A DNA stretch of 64,000 nucleotides from Alphaproteobacteria bacterium MarineAlpha5_Bin5 (GTDB lineage: Bacteria; Pseudomonadota; Alphaproteobacteria; HIMB59; GCA-002718135). The stretch's first letter is position 1; every line of letters begins with the position of its first letter. The position numbers and the translations under genes were made by a program. Positions 25,411-34,566 of the stretch are shown in pieces. Below the pieces are notes generated by a model that was not told the DNA's origin, searched no databases, and was given only the letters and a program-made list of their open reading frames with translations. The stretch covers positions 1-64,000 of the forward strand of contig PTKZ01000002.1 in NCBI GenBank assembly GCA_002938205.1, in the 5' to 3' direction.

Positions 25411-27039
25411 ATGAGTAATGAACGTGAATCAATGGAGTATGATGTAGTTATAGTGGGTGCGGGACCAGCTGGACTCACTACATCAATAAAATTAAAACAA
25501 TTAAATCCTCAAATTAATATTTGTATTTTAGAAAAAGGATCAGAGGTTGGGGCTCATATAATTAGTGGAAATGTATTTGAAACTAAAGCATTAGATGAAT
25601 TAATTCCTAATTGGAAAGAGAAAGGTGCTCCAATTAAAACAAAAGTAAAAAAAGAAAAATTTTTATTTTTAACAAAAAAAGGTTCATTTAGTTGGCCAAC
25701 GTGGTTATTACCTAATGTTCAAAAAAATCATAATAATTATATTATAAGTTTAGCAAATTTATGCAGATGGTTGGCTCAACAGGCAGAGGAGTTAGGTGTT
25801 GAAGTATTTCCGGGCTTTGCAGCATCTAAGATTTTATATTCTGATAGTGACGAAGTTATAGGTGTTCAAACAGGAGATATGGGTATTGATAAAGAAGGTA
25901 ATCATAAATCTGGCTTTGAACCAGGATTAAATATTTTTGCTAAAGTTACTGTGTTTGCTGAAGGTTGCAGAGGTCATCTTGGCAAAGAAGTGATAAAAAA
26001 ATATAATTTAAATAATAATAAATCACCCCAACAATATGGAATTGGTTTCAAAGAAATTTGGGAAATTCCTGAAGAGCAACATAGTGAAGGTTTAATTATG
26101 CATTCAGCTGGATGGCCTTTAGATAATTCAACTTATGGAGGAAGTTTTTGTTACCATGCAGAAAACAATCAAGTATTCATTGGTTATGTTATAGGTCTTG
26201 ACTATAAAAATCCCTATTTATCTCCATACGACGAATTTCAAAGGTTTAAAACTCATCCAACTATAAAGAAATATTTAGTAAATGGGAAGAGAATCGCATA
26301 TGGAGCAAGAGCCTTAATAGAAGGTGGACTTCAAAGCCTTCCAAAGATGTATATGCCAGGAGCTCTATTAATAGGTTGTGATGCAGGTACTTTGAATATG
26401 CCAAAAATTAAAGGATCACATACAGCTATGAAAAGTGGAATATTAGCAGCCGAAACTATAATTGATTATTTATTAAATAATAAATCTTTATCTGCTTATG
26501 AAGAAAAATTTAATAATTCATGGCTTTATAATGAATTATATAAAGCAAGAAATGTTAAACCAAGTTTTAATTGGGGCCTTATTCCAGCAATAATATTTAC
26601 AGGTATCGATCAGATTTTGTTTAGAGGGAATTTGCCTTTTACTTTAAAACATATTCATGCTGATCATGAAAGATTAGTATCAAAAAATCAAGCAAACAAA
26701 ATTGAATATCCAAAATATGATGGAAAATTAACTTTTGATAAAACTAGTTCTGTATCCTTGACAGGAACTAATCATGAAGCGGATCAACCAGTTCATTTGA
26801 AGCTTAAAGATCCAGCTCTACCTCTAGAATATACGCTTAGTGAATATGATGAACCTGCTCAAAGATATTGCCCAGCAGGTGTTTATGAAATAGATGATTC
26901 AAATACTGATAATAAAAAGTTTGTTATTAATGCGCAGAATTGTATTCATTGCAAAACATGTGATATTAAAGAGCCTTCTCAGAATATTACATGGGTAACA
27001 CCTGAAGGTTCCGGTGGTCCAAATTATGCAAATATGTAA
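25411..27039 (+). CDS. etfD: Electron transfer flavoprotein-ubiquinone oxidoreductase
   Basis: A 542-residue membrane-associated flavoprotein with one 4Fe-4S cluster that reduces ubiquinone. FAD motif VVIVGAGPAGLTTSIKL lies near residue 12, and GSEVGAHIISGNV follows. The ferredoxin-like C-terminus has the four cluster cysteines in RYCPAGVYE and NCIHCKTCDIK, then ITWVTPEGSGGPNY. I start at the ATG of 25411; a TTG two codons earlier is also possible. It completes the chain dimethylglycine dehydrogenase to ETF to quinone in one operon. Confidence 0.95.
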   Translation: MSNERESMEYDVVIVGAGPAGLTTSIKLKQLNPQINICILEKGSEVGAHIISGNVFETKALDELIPNWKEKGAPIKTKVKKEKFLFLTKKGSFSWPTWLLPNVQKNHNNYIISLANLCRWLAQQAEELGVEVFPGFAASKILYSDSDEVIGVQTGDMGIDKEGNHKSGFEPGLNIFAKVTVFAEGCRGHLGKEVIKKYNLNNNKSPQQYGIGFKEIWEIPEEQHSEGLIMHSAGWPLDNSTYGGSFCYHAENNQVFIGYVIGLDYKNPYLSPYDEFQRFKTHPTIKKYLVNGKRIAYGARALIEGGLQSLPKMYMPGALLIGCDAGTLNMPKIKGSHTAMKSGILAAETIIDYLLNNKSLSAYEEKFNNSWLYNELYKARNVKPSFNWGLIPAIIFTGIDQILFRGNLPFTLKHIHADHERLVSKNQANKIEYPKYDGKLTFDKTSSVSLTGTNHEADQPVHLKLKDPALPLEYTLSEYDEPAQRYCPAGVYEIDDSNTDNKKFVINAQNCIHCKTCDIKEPSQNITWVTPEGSGGPNYANM

Positions 27040-27246
27040 AGGGGTTCGAAACCTCCTAAATGATCTAAATATTAATTTAGAGGGAAAATATTTAATAAAA
27101 TATCTATGTTCCATAAATTATGCTTTTTGTAGGATATTAAAGTTCTAATAAACATAGATTGCATATTAAATAGAATAACTGTTTATTGAGTTATCAAAAA
27201 ATTAAATGTTAAAATTATTGTCACTTTATAATATTAAATAAAAAAA
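27040..27246. other. 207-base gap downstream of ETF-QO
   Basis: No gene seen. An imperfect inverted repeat (CCTCCTAAAT near 27053 with ATTTAGAGGG near 27076) lies just after the stop of the ETF-QO gene but is not followed by a T-run, so a terminator call would be weak. Confidence 0.4.
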
Positions 27247-28083
27247 ATGAACAAAATACAAAAAGATAAGATAGTATTTACTTTTGCTACATCTGAAGTA
27301 AATAAATTTAGTCAATACTTTATTCAATTTATCGAGCTGTGCACAGGTAAAATAAGATTAAAAAAATTGTATGATCAATATTTGAAAGAAAAAAATCCAC
27401 CAGAAAATTTTTGGCATGATGCTGTAAAAAAGTTAGAACTAAAGTTAAATCCTTTCTATCATAATAATGCTAAAATACCAAAACAGGGACGTTTAATTGT
27501 TGTAGCTAATCATGCATTTGGAGTTGCTGACGGTGTTTCTATATGTTCATTAATTTCAAGTGTAAGGCAAGATTATAAAATTATTACTCATAAAGTTTTA
27601 AGACAAGCAGAAGCAGTTAAAGATAAAATTATTCCAATTAATTTTTCACAATCAAAAGAATCCATAATTGAAAATATAAAAGCAAGAAAAGAGGCTAATG
27701 AAGTTTTAATAAATGAAGGAGTTCTAGTGATATTTCCAGCGGGTCAAATTGCGACTAAAGAAAAACTAAAAATTAAATCAAAAGCACACGACGGTAATTG
27801 GAAGCAATTTGTATCAAAATTAATAGTTAAAACTAAAAGCCCAGTTTTACCTATGTATTTTGAAGGTCAGAATAGTCATTTATATCATATAGCGAATAAA
27901 ATGGGACAAACATTTCGTTATTCTTTGTTGATGTATGAACTGACAAGAAAAATTGGAGATACAATTAATTTACACATAGGATCTATTATTCCATTTTCTC
28001 AATTTGAAAAAATTGGTGACTTAAAAGAGATCACAAAGTTTATTCGTGCAAAAACCTATTCACTTGATCCTGAGTGGATTTAA
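27247..28083 (+). CDS. Lysophospholipid acyltransferase family protein
   Basis: A 278-residue PlsC-superfamily acyltransferase of the 'hemolysin' subgroup. LIVVANHAFGVADGVSI near residue 80 carries the catalytic His with Asp, spaced as in that subgroup (NHPFG.LDG type). EGVLVIFPAGQIAT near 158 is the FPEG/FPAG substrate motif, and SPVLPMYFEGQNS near 198 is the third block. No long membrane helix is apparent, so it is probably peripheral. It likely acylates a lipid such as an ornithine-type lipid or a phosphatidic acid precursor; the substrate is not deducible. Confidence 0.82.
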   Translation: MNKIQKDKIVFTFATSEVNKFSQYFIQFIELCTGKIRLKKLYDQYLKEKNPPENFWHDAVKKLELKLNPFYHNNAKIPKQGRLIVVANHAFGVADGVSICSLISSVRQDYKIITHKVLRQAEAVKDKIIPINFSQSKESIIENIKARKEANEVLINEGVLVIFPAGQIATKEKLKIKSKAHDGNWKQFVSKLIVKTKSPVLPMYFEGQNSHLYHIANKMGQTFRYSLLMYELTRKIGDTINLHIGSIIPFSQFEKIGDLKEITKFIRAKTYSLDPEWI

Positions 28084-28143
28084 ATTTTATAAAAAAGATA
28101 AATAATTCTTGAACATAGTTAGATAAGTAAATAAACGGTAAGA

Positions 28144-28821
28144 ATGAGCGGATTTGTTGGCACAAGAGCAAGGAAAAAAAAACGTAATTTTAATATTTTA
28201 ATAATTACAATAATTTTGATCATTTTATTCTATTTAGTTCTTCCATCAATTAATTTTACAAAGGAGGAATTATTACCAGAAGAGAAAATTTTACCTGATA
28301 ATAATGAAAATATTTCTAGTCTTGCTAGTACTGTTGAAGAATTAAGAACGATTATTTTTCAAAAAGATCAAAAAATTAAATTTCGTGATAGTCAATTGAA
28401 TAATTTAAAAATCAATTTACAAAAAATTACCAAAGATTATGAATTGAAAAAAAATCAATTAAAAATTCTCCAAAAAGAATATGAAGAATTAAATATAAAA
28501 GCAATAGAGAATGATGATTTAATTCAAATAGAAGATTTTAATTCTCTTCAAGATAATTTTACTAATTTAAAAAAAAATAATAATAAAAATATAAAAATTA
28601 TTCAAGATTTAAATGATCAATTAAAAAATTTAGAATTAAAACTTTCAAAAAATAAGGAGAATGTTTTAGTTCTCCTAAATGAAAATGATAAATTGAAAAA
28701 AGATTTAAAAAATAGTTTTTTAAATGAAAAAACACTTTTAAATCAAATAAATGATTTGAGAAGTAAAATAGAAACTCTAAATCAAGAGGTTGAAAAATTA
28801 AAAGATGTCACTCATCATTGA
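28144..28821 (+). CDS. Membrane-anchored coiled-coil protein
   Basis: A 225-residue protein of unknown function. A basic N-terminus (RARKKKR) precedes one membrane helix at about residues 18–37, orienting the rest to the periplasm. From residue 50 to the end the sequence is a nearly continuous coiled coil rich in Asn, Lys, Leu and Glu, with leucine/isoleucine heptads such as LRSKIETLNQEVEKLK near the C-terminus. There is no enzymatic motif. It resembles in design, not in sequence, periplasmic spacer or division-associated proteins. It converges on the nuclease gene. Confidence 0.7.
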   Translation: MSGFVGTRARKKKRNFNILIITIILIILFYLVLPSINFTKEELLPEEKILPDNNENISSLASTVEELRTIIFQKDQKIKFRDSQLNNLKINLQKITKDYELKKNQLKILQKEYEELNIKAIENDDLIQIEDFNSLQDNFTNLKKNNNKNIKIIQDLNDQLKNLELKLSKNKENVLVLLNENDKLKKDLKNSFLNEKTLLNQINDLRSKIETLNQEVEKLKDVTHH

Positions 28822-28826
28822 GTTAG

Positions 28827-29300
28827 TTATTTGTTTTTTTTTCGAAATAAGTAAGGCTCTTCAAATTTCCCTTTCCAAATACCGAGTTTATTAATTTTTG
28901 CAATTTCTTCATCATTTATGAAATCTTTAGAATAATATCTATAAGCAATTGCCCAACCTTCTTGCACGATTTTTTTATTCAAATTGATTTTGTTTTTAAA
29001 GCATATACCTATATGTCTTTTATAACGATCTTTATCAATAATTTTACAATAAATTTCATTATTATCAATTAAATTTATTAAAAATTTTTTAGATTCCTCG
29101 CCACATCTCCATATATTTTTTTTAAAAAAACACTTTTGATTAAGCTCAGGAGCATCAATCCCGTATAATCTAACTTTATATTTTCCAATATGAACTGTAT
29201 CGCCATCTATAATTTTTGCATGACCGCTGATTAATTCTGCAGAAAAAAGATTATTATTAAAAAAAAATAAAAAAAATAAAAAAAATAACCTAGAAATCAA
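28827..29300 (-). CDS. Exported thermonuclease-like (SNase) protein
   Basis: A 157-residue staphylococcal-nuclease-fold protein with a signal peptide (about residues 1–20). The OB-fold core shows KIIDGDTVHIGKYKVRLYGIDAPELNQ near residues 30–55, containing the Asp and Arg used for Ca binding and catalysis. YCKIIDKDRYKRHIGICF and VQEGWAIAYRYYSKDF follow, with the second catalytic Arg in the DRYKR segment. It could degrade extracellular or periplasmic DNA/RNA for nutrients. The start overlaps the soxG end by 11 bases, placing it last in the sarcosine oxidase operon. Confidence 0.88.
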   Translation of the reverse strand: MISRLFFLFFLFFFNNNLFSAELISGHAKIIDGDTVHIGKYKVRLYGIDAPELNQKCFFKKNIWRCGEESKKFLINLIDNNEIYCKIIDKDRYKRHIGICFKNKINLNKKIVQEGWAIAYRYYSKDFINDEEIAKINKLGIWKGKFEEPYLFRKKNK

Positions 29301-29874
29301 GATTTTCCGTTCCGTCTACTATTAAATTATAGACATAATTTGCATGGGATTTAATTAAAAACAAATCAACTTCTGGAAGTTGATTGTCACTGTGATTTCT
29401 TAATAATAAAATTGGAACTTTTACAAATAATGTTTGTGCACATGTTGATTTAGTTGGTAAATTTTTTTCTAAATCTAAAACTAAAAATTTAGATAACAGT
29501 TTATAAATTTTTTCTCCAGAAATACGAACTATAGTCCTATTTTCAGATATATCAGTTACACTTGCTTCTAAATCTCCAACTTCATTCCTAAGTTTTGCAA
29601 ATAAATTATCATTATCAATATCATTAGTTATTAACCATTCATCTGGACTCAACCATATTATTTTTAAATTTCCATTTTTTACAAAAGTATTTGGCTTAGT
29701 TGGCAATATGGTATTAAGAATTTTACTACAAGCTTTCATATATTCTAGATTTTCTGGATTAATTCTTAAATTAATTTTATTAATGAAACAAATTTCTTGA
29801 ATTTTTATGCCTAAATGATTCTCAATCTTATTATTTTTTAATGATTTTATAGTGTTTTCTCTTAGTAAATTCAT
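29290..29874 (-). CDS. soxG: Sarcosine oxidase gamma subunit
   Basis: A 194-residue small subunit of heterotetrameric sarcosine oxidase, distantly related to the GcvT fold and structural in role. Visible family elements are NLKIIWLSPDEWLIT near residue 67, the EASVTDISENRTIVRISGEK segment and a C-terminal LFLIKSHANYVYNLI. It starts within the end of soxA (four-base overlap). Assignment rests on both the motif set and the canonical B-D-A-G gene order. Confidence 0.9.
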   Translation of the reverse strand: MNLLRENTIKSLKNNKIENHLGIKIQEICFINKINLRINPENLEYMKACSKILNTILPTKPNTFVKNGNLKIIWLSPDEWLITNDIDNDNLFAKLRNEVGDLEASVTDISENRTIVRISGEKIYKLLSKFLVLDLEKNLPTKSTCAQTLFVKVPILLLRNHSDNQLPEVDLFLIKSHANYVYNLIVDGTENLDF

Positions 29875-32800
29875 GCACGGAGTCTTTCGTTTAAAGGATC
29901 AATAAATACGGGATTACTTATTTGAACTTCGATATTTTTATTAGGCAAAGGAGCATAAATTGTTTGTCCTTTTTTATTTAATCCTTCTTTTACAAGGGCT
30001 AGTGCAATAGATCTCCCTAAATTAGGTGAATAGTAACTTGAAGTAACATGACCAATCATTGCCATAGGAGTTTTAGAAATATTTTCTACTAGTTGCGCAC
30101 CTTCTTCTAAAACTAAGTTTGGATCTTTAGTTAAAATTCCAACTAATTGTTTTCGATCTTCTCTAATCGTATCACTTCTATTGAGAGCTCTTTTACCAAT
30201 AAAATCATATTTTTTCTTACTTACAATCCAACTCATGTCTAAATCAATTGGAGTTACAGAGCCATCTGTTTCTTGACCAACAATTACAAACCCTTTTTCT
30301 GCCCTCAGCACATGCATTGCTTCTGTTCCATAAGGAGTTATATTAAATTCCTTTCCTAGCTCAAAGCATTTAGACCACAAGGATTTAGCATAACTAGATG
30401 GAACATTGATTTCGTAACATTTTTCGCCTGTAAAACTAATTCGCATTACACGACAAATTACAGAATTTAATTTAATATTTTTCAAACTCATGTGAGGAAA
30501 ATTTTCCGAAGAAAAATCATAGTCCACGAACAATTTCTTCATTAAATCTGTTGCAAAAGGACCATTAACACTAATTGTAGCAAATTGTTCAGTAACAGAA
30601 GTTAAAAAAACTTTAAGCTCTGGCCATTCTGTTTGTAACCAATCTTCTAATTTACTCATTACACTAGCAGCATTACCTGTGGTTGTAGTCATAACGTAAT
30701 GATTTTCATCAATTCTACTAGTTACTCCATCATCAATTACCATCCCATCATCACCTAACATCAAGCCATAACGACATTTTCCTATTTCAAGTTTTGACCA
30801 TGCATTTGTATAAACACGATTTAAAAAATCGCTAGAATCTCTCCCTTTAATATCTATCTTACCTAAAGTTGAGGCATCTAGTATACCAATACCTTCTCTA
30901 GTTGCTTTAACTTCTCTATTGACTGCTTGATGCATATCTTCACCTTCTTTAGGATAATACCAAGCTCTTTTCCATTGCCCTACATCTTCAAATCTTGCAT
31001 TATTTTCAATATGCCATTGATGTATCGGGGTAGTTCTCTCTAGATCAAAAAATTCTTTTACATGCCTTCCTGCTAATGCACCAAAAGTCACTGGAGTATA
31101 TGGTAATCTGTAGGTTGTTGTTCCAAGTTTATGAATCTGTTTATTTGAAAATTGAGAAATAATTCCTAAAGCATTAATATTGCTTGTTTTTCCTTGATCA
31201 GTTGCCATTCCAGTAGTTGTATATCTTTTTACATGCTCAATCGATTTGTAACCTTCTTTTAAAGCTAATTTAATATCCTTTGCCGTTACATCGTTTTGAA
31301 AATCTACAAACATTTTAGTTTTACCAAAATTTTTATTTGAAGGTACAATCCAAATATTTTTCATATTATTTAAATTAAAAGAATAACTAAAAGTTTTATA
31401 AGTTACGCCTTTACTATTCGATGAAGGAAAAAAATCTTCTTTATTATTAAGATATTTTTCCTTATCTATTATTTCCTTCCCAAATTCCTCAATTAGTATT
31501 TTCATTTTATTATAAGTTTCTTCAAAAATCTCTTCTTTATCAAAAGTGCCATTACAAGCTCCAATAGATATTTCATTTTGAAATGATTTATAAGGTATAA
31601 AAGTAGAATCTGATTTTCTAAAAATTAATTTGCCTTTTGATTGAGAAAATAAATGAACTGTTGGAGTCCAGCCTCCAGATACACAAAGTAAATCACAAGA
31701 TAATTTTATTGACTTACCAATAATTTTTTCTATTTTTTCATCAAGTTCATTAATTATAACTGAATTGATTTTTTTTCTTCCAAAAGTATTAGTCACTGCA
31801 TGATTAAAATATATTTTAATACCTAAACGCTTAGCTTCTTTTACAATGAAAGAATCTGAATTTTTTCTAACATCAACAATAGCAACTAATCGGTTTTTAT
31901 CTTTATTTTTTTCACCATTATCACTGCTCCAAAACTTAAATGCTGCATGGTAGGCACTATCATTGTTAGTAAATACTACAATTTTTTTACCAGTTTTAAC
32001 TTTATATATTTCTTCAAACTTATATGCACTTGCGGCTAACATGATACCTGGTCTATCGTTGTTATTAAAAGTTAAAAAACGCTCAATTGCACCAGTCGCT
32101 AAAACTACTTTTTTTGCTCTAATTTTCCATATTCTTTGTCTTAAATTTTTACTTTTTAGTTTTTGACATGCAAGAATATAATTTGAGTGCATATATGCAA
32201 ATACAGTTGTATCTAATAAAATTTTAGAATTACCTTGTAATTTTTTGGTAGTAACATTTTCATTATTTATTTTATACTGCTCATATAATTCAATCATTTC
32301 ATTTGAAAAATCTTCTTTTTCATAATTAGAAGGTAAGTAATCTAAATGAAATGTTTTATTCTGTTCCACTAACAAAACTTTAAGGTTTGCTTTCATAGCA
32401 AGTTGTGCTGCAATTATCCCAGCGCTTCCTCCACCTACAACTAGTACATCACAATGATAGTGAACATGTTCATATTTGTCAGGATCATCTAATTCAGGTG
32501 ACTTACCTAAACCAGCAGCATGTCTAATAAAGAATTCATATTTTTTCCAAAATGTTGGAGGCCACATAAAGGTTTTGTAATAAAAACCAGCTGGAAAGAA
32601 AGGAGAGAACAAATCATTTATAGATCCAAAATCAAAATTAACACTTGGCCAATTATTTTGTGAAGTAGCACTTAATCCTTCATACAGTTCAATTTCCGTT
32701 GCTCTTACATTTGGTTCAGTAATATTACCTGATTCTAGTTGAACAATTGCATTTGGTTCTTCAGGTCCAGCACTGATAATTCCTCTTGGTCGATGGTATT

Positions 32801-32921
32801 TAAAACTTCTTCCAACTAAAAAAACATTATTTCTTATTAATGCACTCGCTAAAGTATCTCCTTCAATTCCATAGTATTTTTTACTATCAAATGAAAATGA
32901 AATTTTTTTTTGCATTGTCAT
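29871..32921 (-). CDS. soxA: Sarcosine oxidase alpha subunit
   Basis: A 1016-residue subunit of normal length that binds FAD and folate. The N-terminal ferredoxin-like 2Fe-2S-derived domain includes GDTLASALIRNNVFLVGRSFKYHRPRG near residue 19. The NAD/FAD Rossmann motif DVLVVGGGSAGIIAAQLA lies near 158. The C-terminal third is a GcvT domain with the THF-binding face, seen in GIGILDASTLGKIDIKGRD and VMRISFTGEKCYEINV. It accepts the methyl carbon of sarcosine as methylene-THF. Together with soxB, soxD and soxG it forms the cytosolic tetramer. It overlaps soxD upstream and soxG downstream by four bases each. Confidence 0.97.
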   Translation of the reverse strand: MTMQKKISFSFDSKKYYGIEGDTLASALIRNNVFLVGRSFKYHRPRGIISAGPEEPNAIVQLESGNITEPNVRATEIELYEGLSATSQNNWPSVNFDFGSINDLFSPFFPAGFYYKTFMWPPTFWKKYEFFIRHAAGLGKSPELDDPDKYEHVHYHCDVLVVGGGSAGIIAAQLAMKANLKVLLVEQNKTFHLDYLPSNYEKEDFSNEMIELYEQYKINNENVTTKKLQGNSKILLDTTVFAYMHSNYILACQKLKSKNLRQRIWKIRAKKVVLATGAIERFLTFNNNDRPGIMLAASAYKFEEIYKVKTGKKIVVFTNNDSAYHAAFKFWSSDNGEKNKDKNRLVAIVDVRKNSDSFIVKEAKRLGIKIYFNHAVTNTFGRKKINSVIINELDEKIEKIIGKSIKLSCDLLCVSGGWTPTVHLFSQSKGKLIFRKSDSTFIPYKSFQNEISIGACNGTFDKEEIFEETYNKMKILIEEFGKEIIDKEKYLNNKEDFFPSSNSKGVTYKTFSYSFNLNNMKNIWIVPSNKNFGKTKMFVDFQNDVTAKDIKLALKEGYKSIEHVKRYTTTGMATDQGKTSNINALGIISQFSNKQIHKLGTTTYRLPYTPVTFGALAGRHVKEFFDLERTTPIHQWHIENNARFEDVGQWKRAWYYPKEGEDMHQAVNREVKATREGIGILDASTLGKIDIKGRDSSDFLNRVYTNAWSKLEIGKCRYGLMLGDDGMVIDDGVTSRIDENHYVMTTTTGNAASVMSKLEDWLQTEWPELKVFLTSVTEQFATISVNGPFATDLMKKLFVDYDFSSENFPHMSLKNIKLNSVICRVMRISFTGEKCYEINVPSSYAKSLWSKCFELGKEFNITPYGTEAMHVLRAEKGFVIVGQETDGSVTPIDLDMSWIVSKKKYDFIGKRALNRSDTIREDRKQLVGILTKDPNLVLEEGAQLVENISKTPMAMIGHVTSSYYSPNLGRSIALALVKEGLNKKGQTIYAPLPNKNIEVQISNPVFIDPLNERLRA

Positions 32922-33271
32922 TTTTTTTCAAAAGTAGATGAAATATTTCCAGATCCAATATTTGGTTCACCTGAAGGAGTTTTGGGATCATCACCATTTA
33001 TATTTGGTGCAGTTTCTCCCATATTATAAATTTTTAAAATTTCATCAGTTGCTGTGTTACGAACAACATTGAACCATCTTCGACATCCGTTTGAGTGATT
33101 CCATCTTTCAAATTGAACTCCTTTGATATTTTTACGCATAAAAAGATAATCAGCCCATTGATCGTCGCTTAAGTCAGGTGGGTTTTTCGGACGTACTATA
33201 TGAGCTTCTCCACCACAATTAAATTCAACCTGCTCTCTCTCTCCACAGTAAGGACAATTAATTAAAAACAT
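32918..33271 (-). CDS. soxD: Sarcosine oxidase delta subunit
   Basis: A 117-residue zinc-binding subunit. It opens MFLINCPYCGEREQVEF with CPYC and continues with a His (WNHSNGC) and a Cys that complete the zinc site of the family. ADYLFMRKNIKGVQFERWNH and CRRWFNVVRNTATDEI are standard. The C-terminal 25 residues are low-complexity and variable. Gene order and overlaps with soxA fit the canonical operon. Confidence 0.96.
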   Translation of the reverse strand: MFLINCPYCGEREQVEFNCGGEAHIVRPKNPPDLSDDQWADYLFMRKNIKGVQFERWNHSNGCRRWFNVVRNTATDEILKIYNMGETAPNINGDDPKTPSGEPNIGSGNISSTFEKK

Positions 33272-33277
33272 AACAAA

Positions 33278-34537
33278 TTAATGTGCTACCGCTGCAGCAC
33301 CATGTTCATCCACTAATTCGCCACTTGAGAAACGATTAATTGTAAATGGTGCATTTAGTTCATGGGGTTCATCATTAGCAATAGTATGAGCAAAAACCCA
33401 TCCAGATCCTGGTGTTGCTTTAAAGCCACCAGTACCCCAACCACAATTAAAATAAAGTCCGTTAATATGTGTTTTGCTAACTATCGGACTTGCATCAGGA
33501 CATATATCAACAATACCTCCCCAATGTCTTAACATTTTCATTCTTGAGAAAAGTGGAAATAATTCTACAACTGCTGAAATTGTATCTTCAACAATATTGA
33601 AACCTCCTCGTTGAGTATAAGAACAATACCCATCAGTTCCAGCTCCAATTACTAGCTCACCTTTATCAGATTGAGAAACGTAAGCATGGATTGTATTGGA
33701 CATTACAACAGTATCAATAATAGGTTTGACTGGTTCCGATACTAAGGCTTGTAGAGGTCTGCTTTCTAAAGGTAATCTAATATTTACCATATTAGCAATT
33801 ACACTTGAATGACCAGCAGCTACGACTCCTATTTTATTTGATTGAATAGCTCCTTTAGTTGTTTCAATTCCAGTTACTTTTCCATTGCTTACATTAATAT
33901 CAGTTACTTCACAATTTTGGATTATATCTACACCCATAGCATCAGCTCCTCTAGCATATCCCCATGCAACTGCATCATGTCTAGCAGTTCCAGCTCTTCT
34001 TTGTAATGTTGCTCCTAAAACTGGATACCTAATGTTTGGTGAAGTATTAATAACAGGACAAAATTTTTTAACTTCATTTGTATTTAACCATTCACAATCA
34101 ATATCGTTAAGTCGATTAGCATGCCACCTTCTTTTTAATTCGCGGACATCATGTAGAGTATGAGCAACATTCATCACACCACGTTGAGAAAACATTACAT
34201 TGAAATTTATTTCTTGAGACATTCCCTCCCAAAGTTTTAAAGCATGTTCATATAACGCTGCACTTTGATCCCAAAGATAATTAGATCTAATAATTGTTGT
34301 ATTTCTCCCTGTGTTTCCTCCACCAATCCAACCTTTTTCTATAACAGCTATATTTGTAATTCCATGGTTTTTTGCTAGATAATAGGCAGTTGTTAATCCA
34401 TGTCCTCCACCACCAATAATGATTGCATCATATTTTTTTTTAGGCTCTGGAGCTCGCCATGTGGGTTGCCAATTTTCATGATAGGAAAAAGAATTTTTAA
34501 CTAATGAAAATATTGAATATTTTTTTGGTCTTTTCAT
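33278..34537 (-). CDS. soxB: Sarcosine oxidase beta subunit
   Basis: A 419-residue flavin subunit that carries both FAD and covalently bound FMN and performs the amine oxidation. [22 protein letters not shown] lies near residue 38 (Rossmann motif), and [19 protein letters not shown] at 70. The segment [18 protein letters not shown] contains His187, corresponding to the FMN-linked histidine of characterised enzymes. The C-terminal [18 protein letters not shown] is also typical. It is the first sox gene, 29 bases behind fhs. Confidence 0.97.
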   Translation of the reverse strand: MKRPKKYSIFSLVKNSFSYHENWQPTWRAPEPKKKYDAIIIGGGGHGLTTAYYLAKNHGITNIAVIEKGWIGGGNTGRNTTIIRSNYLWDQSAALYEHALKLWEGMSQEINFNVMFSQRGVMNVAHTLHDVRELKRRWHANRLNDIDCEWLNTNEVKKFCPVINTSPNIRYPVLGATLQRRAGTARHDAVAWGYARGADAMGVDIIQNCEVTDINVSNGKVTGIETTKGAIQSNKIGVVAAGHSSVIANMVNIRLPLESRPLQALVSEPVKPIIDTVVMSNTIHAYVSQSDKGELVIGAGTDGYCSYTQRGGFNIVEDTISAVVELFPLFSRMKMLRHWGGIVDICPDASPIVSKTHINGLYFNCGWGTGGFKATPGSGWVFAHTIANDEPHELNAPFTINRFSSGELVDEHGAAAVAH

Positions 34538-34566
34538 AACTATTGAAGGTATTGTCTATAACAGTT

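Noticed and set aside
27050-27085. Terminator after ETF-QO
   Set aside because: The inverted repeat is imperfect and no T-run follows.
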